A stretch of DNA of 64,000 bases from Oxytricha trifallax (Eukaryota > Ciliophora > Spirotrichea > Sporadotrichida > Oxytrichidae): NCBI GenBank assembly GCA_000711775.1, contig ARYC01002742.1, forward strand, positions 1-64,000, given 5' to 3'. The notes under the pieces were generated by a model that was not told the DNA's origin, did no database searches, and was given only the letters and a program-made list of their open reading frames with translations. The position numbers and the translations under genes are program-made. Below, piece after piece: positions 59,225 to 64,000 of this stretch (positions within the stretch are counted from its first letter, which is position 1; the number at the start of each line of letters is the position of its first letter).

Positions 59225-61166
59225 ATTATTGTTAAAATAGATAAAAATAGGAAATTTCAGAATTACAAATAAATGATTGTAATATTAGTTATCCTAACTG
59301 CCTCTAAGTAGTAATACTCCTAATTCAAATTTAATTTATTAATAATTATGACCAAACTTTAATAATTAATTCATTTATTAATAATTATAATATACTGTGC
59401 AGATTGTGCAAAAATATAATTATAGAAACAAAGGGCCTGGCTGTTTGCAAATTATAAATATTTATTAGACAGATAATTATAAGTTTAAAAATGTCAATTT
59501 GAATTGTGCTCCTCTGCCTCTGTGTCTCTTGAACTAATTCTATTTGAGTTTATATCTTTGCCTGCCTTGTCTTGTGTGTCTTCGCTCCAAATGCATTCCT
59601 CCTCAGATCTGTTCAAAAGATAGTTTGCCAGCTGCACCGCATTGAAGGGGAACTTGAGCTTTCCTGATTTGCCCTCTACCTTAGGTGACACTAAGAAGCA
59701 TCTCCTCTCGGAGCAATCCTTTTCTTCTGCAGACATTCTGTTCCAAGGTAGGTCATTAGTGGTAATGATTGTACAGCAGTCTTTGAATAGCACAGTTGTC
59801 TCCCCGTATTTAACGTCCACTGCATACCCCTTGCCTTCAAGTAGCTTCTTCATCGCAGGAATGTTATATTTGCTAAAGAACTTCTCGAGATTCATCTCGT
59901 CGATCAATACAATGTGTGGCTTTCTCAAGTAATCGTGTCTCTACATGAAAGCGTGAATGTGCGGGATTAAGCTCGTCACAAATGAAAATAGAGTCTATCA
60001 TCTACAAGATTGTACTTTTGCCAGTGTTTGATGCTCCATAAAGCCATACGCAGTGAATCTTTTTATCTTCTCTTTTAAGAAGCACTTGATACAGAGCCTC
60101 GGCAATCTCTTAGTAACCCAGATCACTTAGGACTTAATCTGTCAACTATTATGACTCATCATATTAATGTTGATTGTTCTTCACGTACTGCTCAAACTGA
60201 TCTTTTATTGAAATCTTGATTCTTTCCACCACGCCCAATTGTTTAAGTATCTTGTGAGTGTTGTTCAATGTCTATTGTTGCTGATAAATCTAAGTGGCGG
60301 CCTCTGAATCTCCCAAATTTTTGTATAGGTACTGCTTGAAAGACATAGAACCGTGTGCAATGTTTTCCGCCATAAACTCCTTCACAAAGTGGTTTGAATT
60401 TCATTTTTGTGGAACTTACTTGATCTCTTCTAGAATTTTACGTGCTGCTATTTTTCCATATTCTAGTTGCATCTATTTCTTGCACCATAGACAAAATCCA
60501 GCCCTTGATGTTATATGAAGAACTCTTCTGGAGTTTTAATGCTTAGTTCTGACATTTAGAGGTCCATCTTATTGAATAACTGGAATCCACCTCTATTCTT
60601 ATTTTTGAAATACTCTCTGTTTAAGCCATTACTGTCTCTTGAAATCTTAATGTGAATGTACCCATTGTTGCTCTTGTCATCTCTAAAGACATTGACCTCC
60701 TCTAAAGATGCTTAGTTTGATTAAAGCTTCTGTTGAATCTTCCCAGCCATACTTAATGACACAGGTCCCGCTATCAGCAAGAAGAAATCGTGTCTGTAAT
60801 TGTACTTTTTAGAGTTTTTTGACATTTCTAAATCCTTTGGAAGCATTGAGTTTTTAAAGAGAGAAAATGCTGGTCATTCAAATATTTATTTCTTGACATC
60901 TTGAAATTTATAATTATCTGTCTAATAAATATTTATATATTTGCAAACAGCCAGGCCCTTTGTTTCTATAATTATATTTTTGCACAATCTGCACAGTATA
61001 TTATAATTATTAATAAATGAATTAATTATTAAAGTTTGGTCATAATTATTAATAAATCAAATTTGAATTAGGAGTATTACTACTTAGAGGCAGTTAGGAT
61101 AACTAATATTACAATCATTTATTTGTAATTCTGAAATTTCCTATTTTTATCTATTTTAACAATAAT
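59225..61166 (-). mobile_element. Rep element B: TIR-flanked Rep-like transposon
   Basis: Inverted repeats of about 255 bp (59225-59481 and 60908-61166) flank one minus-strand Rep-like gene (59494-60825). The tips read ATTATTGTTAAAATAG and complement. The TIR sequence is unrelated by eye to that of element A, although the proteins are homologous, so the two are different families. The gene starts about 80 bp from one TIR and ends 13 bp from the other, so the element is compact at 1.94 kb. No target duplication is clear. Confidence 0.85.
59494..60825 (-). pseudogene. Rep-like protein B with SF3-type helicase domain, frameshifted
   Basis: ATG 60825 (minus) begins MSKNSKKYNYRHDFFLLIAG. The helicase part has CVWLYGASNTGKSTILQM (Walker A, 60011-60037), HIVLIDEMNLEKFF (Walker B, 59893-59916) and CCTIITTNDLPWNRM (motif C), then a conserved FNAVQLANYLLNR. 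The N-terminal part (GYIHIKISRDSNGLNREYF, then LDFVYGARNRCNQ) aligns with A and also lacks a full HUH motif. Two frame changes (about 60440 and 60010-59930) and one TGA near 60402 break it. At both positions where A has TGA, B has Lys. Confidence 0.8.
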
Positions 61167-61424
61167 TAAAACCCCATTCTTATACTTTTTAGGAAATTTT
61201 GTTGACCATAGAAATTAAACTAATACATCTTCAGACTAATTGATAATTCGAATAATCATATGAATATTTGCTTTAGCTATTCCTTTAATATCTTCATTCT
61301 CTCTCGTAAAGCTTCTTTCAATCCTTCATCTTACTATGTGTTTCTGCTAAAAAACCTGAATTTAAGAATGCTTTAAATCAAGCTTTTAACTGTGTTTGTT
61401 CAAATTAAGGCTCTGAATATAATC

Positions 61425-61961
61425 ATGAAATCAATTAGGATGTTAGAAGATCTTTACAATAGTAGCAGCAAATCTATTTTTAATTATCTCCTTGCAAGCA
61501 AACTTTCTCTGTCAAATTTGAGATTGCACCTTATTCCTAAACAGCAGATTGCTAAACTCTTACCCCTTACTTGTGAAATCATTCCACAGTTCTTTCGAAT
61601 TCATTATGGAACATACATGTTTTGCTGCTCTTGAATCAAGACACACTCAATTTAATGCAATCTCATCTTACTTCGAGTGTTTCTCGTCAATTCCATCGAG
61701 AAATTCATATTAGTAAGGGAGCTCTATCTTTTTGTCCAAATCCTTTCTAATAGCTAAAATTTTCATGGCAATATCATGACATTATTTAACTGGAGATGAT
61801 GGAGTACATGTCATTGATTTCTCATTTTTCATAGTTTTTTATATTTATTTAATCTTACTTTTAACAGTTCTTGCCTTTACTGTTAATTTTTTTTGGACAT
61901 TTTTAATTCTTTTCTCTATATCATCGGTTTTAATGGGGCCAGCCACATTTTAGCTATAATA
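61425..61961 (-). pseudogene. Unrecognised gene, main exon, two internal TGAs
   Basis: After a 3' splice-like TTATATTATAG at about 61960 the minus frame reads NVAGPIKTDDIEKRIKNVQK, KLTVKARTVKSKIKQIQKT, MTCTPSSPVKQCHDIAMKIL, AIRKDLDKKIELPYQYEFLD and DEKHSKQDEIALN; then TGA, VCLDSRAAKHVCSIMNSKEL, WNDFTSKGQEFSNLLFRNK, TGA, RKFACKEIIKNRFAATIV. It keeps one frame for about 175 codons. The N-terminal half is coiled-coil-like. The first exon probably lies in the inverted-repeat arm at 62047-62205. The plus-strand frame at 61392-61634 is a shadow. Confidence 0.55.
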
Positions 61962-62046
61962 TAAAGATAATTTAGTGAATTAAGAGTGAATTTTAATTTG
62001 AAATACAAAAGTAGAGAGAAAAAAGTATTAGTATAGCTTAGAGTAT

Positions 62047-62205
62047 AGTCTTAAAATAGTCATCATCTTCTTCATCATCGTTTTATTGATCTTTCTTTGT
62101 TCTTATTGAATTCATCAAAGATATTGGGCTTTAGTTGCTTAGCTTGCTGTATTCGAAACCCGCTGTTCTTCTGGTGCTACAGCTGTAAAATCGGCCACTT
62201 CTCAC
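62047..62205 (-). CDS. Probable first exon of the 61.4-62.2 kb gene
   Basis: Two frames are protein-like: one with AKQLKPNIFDEFNKNKERSI and one with NDDEEDDDYFKTIL, so the reading frame is uncertain. It is followed by AT-rich sequence (about 61961-62046) that could be an intron. The mirrored copy starts at about 63830 on the plus strand and runs out of the window. Confidence 0.38.
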
Positions 62206-62511
62206 TTTAAGAGCACCATATCTAGATTCTTTCAGGAGGAGGAGACTCAATTATGTTTAGCCAAAATTTAATTATTTTGTAATATTTAATAAATTAAATC
62301 ATCCTGATTAAAACTTTTTAAGTTTTAATGCTTTTATATATGTGATTAAAGTAATAGGTTTATTTTATATATAAATTTTAATAGAAACGTCTTAATTAAT
62401 TTTAGTCTTAATTTAATAATTAATGCTCAGGATGATTTAATTTATTAAATATTACAAAATAATTAAATTTTGGCTAAACATAATTGAGTCTCCTCCTCCT
62501 GAAAGAATCTA

Positions 62512-63817
62512 GGGGGGGGGAAGTTTCCTGCACTCGAGGAAGTTTCATGCACTTTTTTTTTTATGTAATAATTTTACTTTAAAAAATTGATTATTTTTAT
62601 GACCCATTAATTTTATGAGGATTTTGTTCCATCACTTAAGTAGTTCAAGAAATTATAGCGTTACACGTTGTCTAATAAAATATAGGTGTGGAAAGAACAA
62701 GATAGATTGAATCAGAATTTCAATAACAATTGAATACAATATTTGGAATTACTATGAGTACAGAGAGAACAATTTAATGGCTAAGAGACAGAAATCTACT
62801 AATATCACATGAAATCTGTCAGAGTTGTTGGAATCGTATGTAAATATAGAAATGCAGTACTAGAGTTGATGGTGAGTAATTTAAATGCAATCGTTGCAAT
62901 CTAAAAGTAAGTATTAGAAAGGATTCTATATTTGAATTATTCTCAAAAACTCCAATAATAATACTAACGAGAATCATCTTCATCTACTTTATTGATGGAA
63001 ACAATGCTAGTAAGATACATAAAATCCTTAGACAAACAGTTAGCGAAGAACATGTAATGTCAATTCAATCTATTAGAGCAATTCTCTTTGAGTTAAGAAA
63101 TAGAATATCAGAATGGATGTAGAATGAGTACTATTCAACTTTAGAAATGAACAATGAAGTTGTAGAAATTGATGAATCCCTCTTTAGTCATTGGCCTCTA
63201 TCAAATTAAAGAAGAAGAGACAGATAAGTATGGGCGATAGGATTATTTGGAAGAGATAGCAAGAAAATAGTAATCGTGTGTGTTAATAACAGAAATGAGA
63301 GAACATTGAGAAATATAATTGGATAATATGTTGTCAGGGGTAGTACTATAATTACAGATGGATGGATGGGATACAACTTTCTCAGAAATAATGGGTACTT
63401 TCATGGAACTTACATTCATTAACCGAGGGGAGGATACAGAGGTATGATAGGAAGAGTAGTACCGGGAGTTTAAATAACAACTAACAGAATTGAGAACACC
63501 TGGAATCATCTGAAATACTTAAGAAATATTTATAGTGGTTCAATTCCAGCATAACATGCCTAAGAGTTCTTAGATGAATTGGTATTCAGAAGAAACGAAA
63601 TAGTGCTTGGATGGTCCTTAGAATCTATGTTAATAGAGATATTAACTAATTGAGTAATAATTAAGTATAATTTATAGCAATGAAATTAGTCCGAAAGTTG
63701 GTTGATAGTTGTTATAAAGATTAATTAAATAAAAATAAAATTTTTTTATCAGTGCAGGAAACTTCCCTAAAATTTTTTTTTTATCATAAACCAGTGCAGG
63801 AAACTTCCCCCCCCCCC
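62512..63817 (+). mobile_element. Complete Merlin/IS1595-like transposon
   Basis: 1.3 kb with G-run/C-run tips and two AGTTTCCTGCAC-type motifs at each end (AAGTTTCCTGCACTCGAGG and AAGTTTCATGCAC at left; GTGCAGGAAACTTCCC twice at right). GAATCTA flanks both sides (62505-62511 and 63818-63824), a 7-8 bp target duplication. It holds one intact transposase gene. It is inserted in the right arm of the 62-64 kb inverted repeat; the left arm shows the empty site. Merlin elements make 8-9 bp duplications, which agrees. Confidence 0.93.
62754..63653 (+). CDS. DDE transposase, Merlin/IS1595 (ISXO2-like) type, intact
   Basis: 299 aa, ATG 62754 to TGA 63651, no interruption; more than ten TAA/TAG codons are Gln and all eight Trp are TGG. 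An N-terminal zinc ribbon (ICQSC, KCSTR, FKCNRCN; about residues 20-50) is followed by a helical region and the catalytic core: VVEIDESLF (first Asp), TIITDGWMGY (second Asp) and RIENTWNHLKY (Glu), the DDE pattern of IS1595-family and Merlin transposases. Two GGYRGM/RGGYR motifs lie between the last two. It cuts and joins the ends of its own element and possibly those of the two MITEs with the same end motif. It acts in the nucleus, with the germline as likely site of activity. Confidence 0.93.
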
Positions 63818-64000
63818 GAATCTAAGTATGGTGCTCTTAAAGTGAGAAGTGGCTGAGGTTACAGCTGTAGCACCAGGAACACAGCGGGTTTTTGCTACAG
63901 CAAGCTAAGCAACTAAAGCCCAATATCTTTGATAAATTCAATAAGAACAAGGAAAGATCAATAAAACGATGATGAAGAAGATGATGACTATTTTAAGACT

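Larger units (their letters stand above)
62047..64000. repeat. Long inverted repeat carrying the gene's 5' part
   Basis: The left arm 62047-62306 and a right arm made of 62427-62511 plus 63818-64000 are complements, around a 120-bp AT loop. The right arm is split by the Merlin-like element and cut by the window end, so the repeat is longer. Both arms hold the same coding-like sequence ending in an acidic GAT/GAA run (NDDEEDDDYFK in one frame). The structure is two diverging copies of one gene start. In one arm a CGA is TGA in the other. Confidence 0.88.

Noticed and set aside
59642-59932. 96-codon plus-strand frame over Rep element B
   Set aside because: It is the complement of the conserved helicase region, which has recognisable motifs on the minus strand.

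Overview
ORGANISM. The window reads as nuclear DNA of a ciliate, most likely germline (micronuclear). It is very AT-rich with scattered GC-richer islands. Protein-like frames run through many TAA and TAG codons and end at TGA, which is the code with UAA/UAG = Gln and UGA = stop. The best proof is an uninterrupted 299-aa DDE transposase (62754-63653) that needs more than ten TAA/TAG codons as Gln and has all its Trp codons as TGG. One candidate 40-nt intron has GTAAGT and ACAG borders. GC of the better exons (about 35-48%) is higher than I would expect for Tetrahymena and suggests a hypotrich-like ciliate; that taxonomic guess is an inference.

LAYOUT. 1-3223: four tandem copies of a ~0.8 kb repeat. 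3.6-21 kb: AT-rich DNA with decayed coding pieces and three copies (two forward, one reverse) of a ~1.6 kb retroelement family that shares a 3' tail. 21.5-23.1 kb: GC-richer block with a YHYH-domain-like reading frame. 23.9-24.8 and 32.4-32.9 kb: two related gene copies in opposite orientation. 27.7-29.3 kb: fourth retroelement copy. 30.2-31.5 kb: F-box-like pieces and a tRNA-derived SINE candidate. 33.2-34.8 kb: trinucleotide repeat and GC-rich coding island. 35.3-39.8 kb: a TIR element with an exact 8-bp target duplication, containing a fold-back element, the fifth retroelement copy (with a reverse-transcriptase YADD box) and a second TIR element. 41.4-50.6 kb: coding-dense AT-rich stretch, mostly plus strand, split by two MITEs. 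52.5-55.2 and 59.2-61.2 kb: two TIR-flanked elements each encoding a Rep-like protein with an SF3-type helicase domain. 56.9-57.6 kb: a 690-bp near-perfect palindrome. 61.4-64 kb: an unrecognised gene whose 5' part is inverted-duplicated; a complete Merlin/IS1595-like transposon sits inside one arm.

HOW IT FITS TOGETHER. This is mainly a transposon graveyard with nested insertions. One element (62512-63817) looks recently active and its end motif (AGTTTCCTGC) recurs in two MITEs it could mobilise. Nearly all other frames are broken mostly by in-frame TGA codons; two comparisons (Rep A against Rep B, and the two arms of the 62-64 kb inverted repeat) suggest that many come from CGA to TGA changes. 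Because only TGA stops translation, open frames of 100-150 codons arise easily by chance here, so most coding calls without a recognised domain are given low to moderate confidence.
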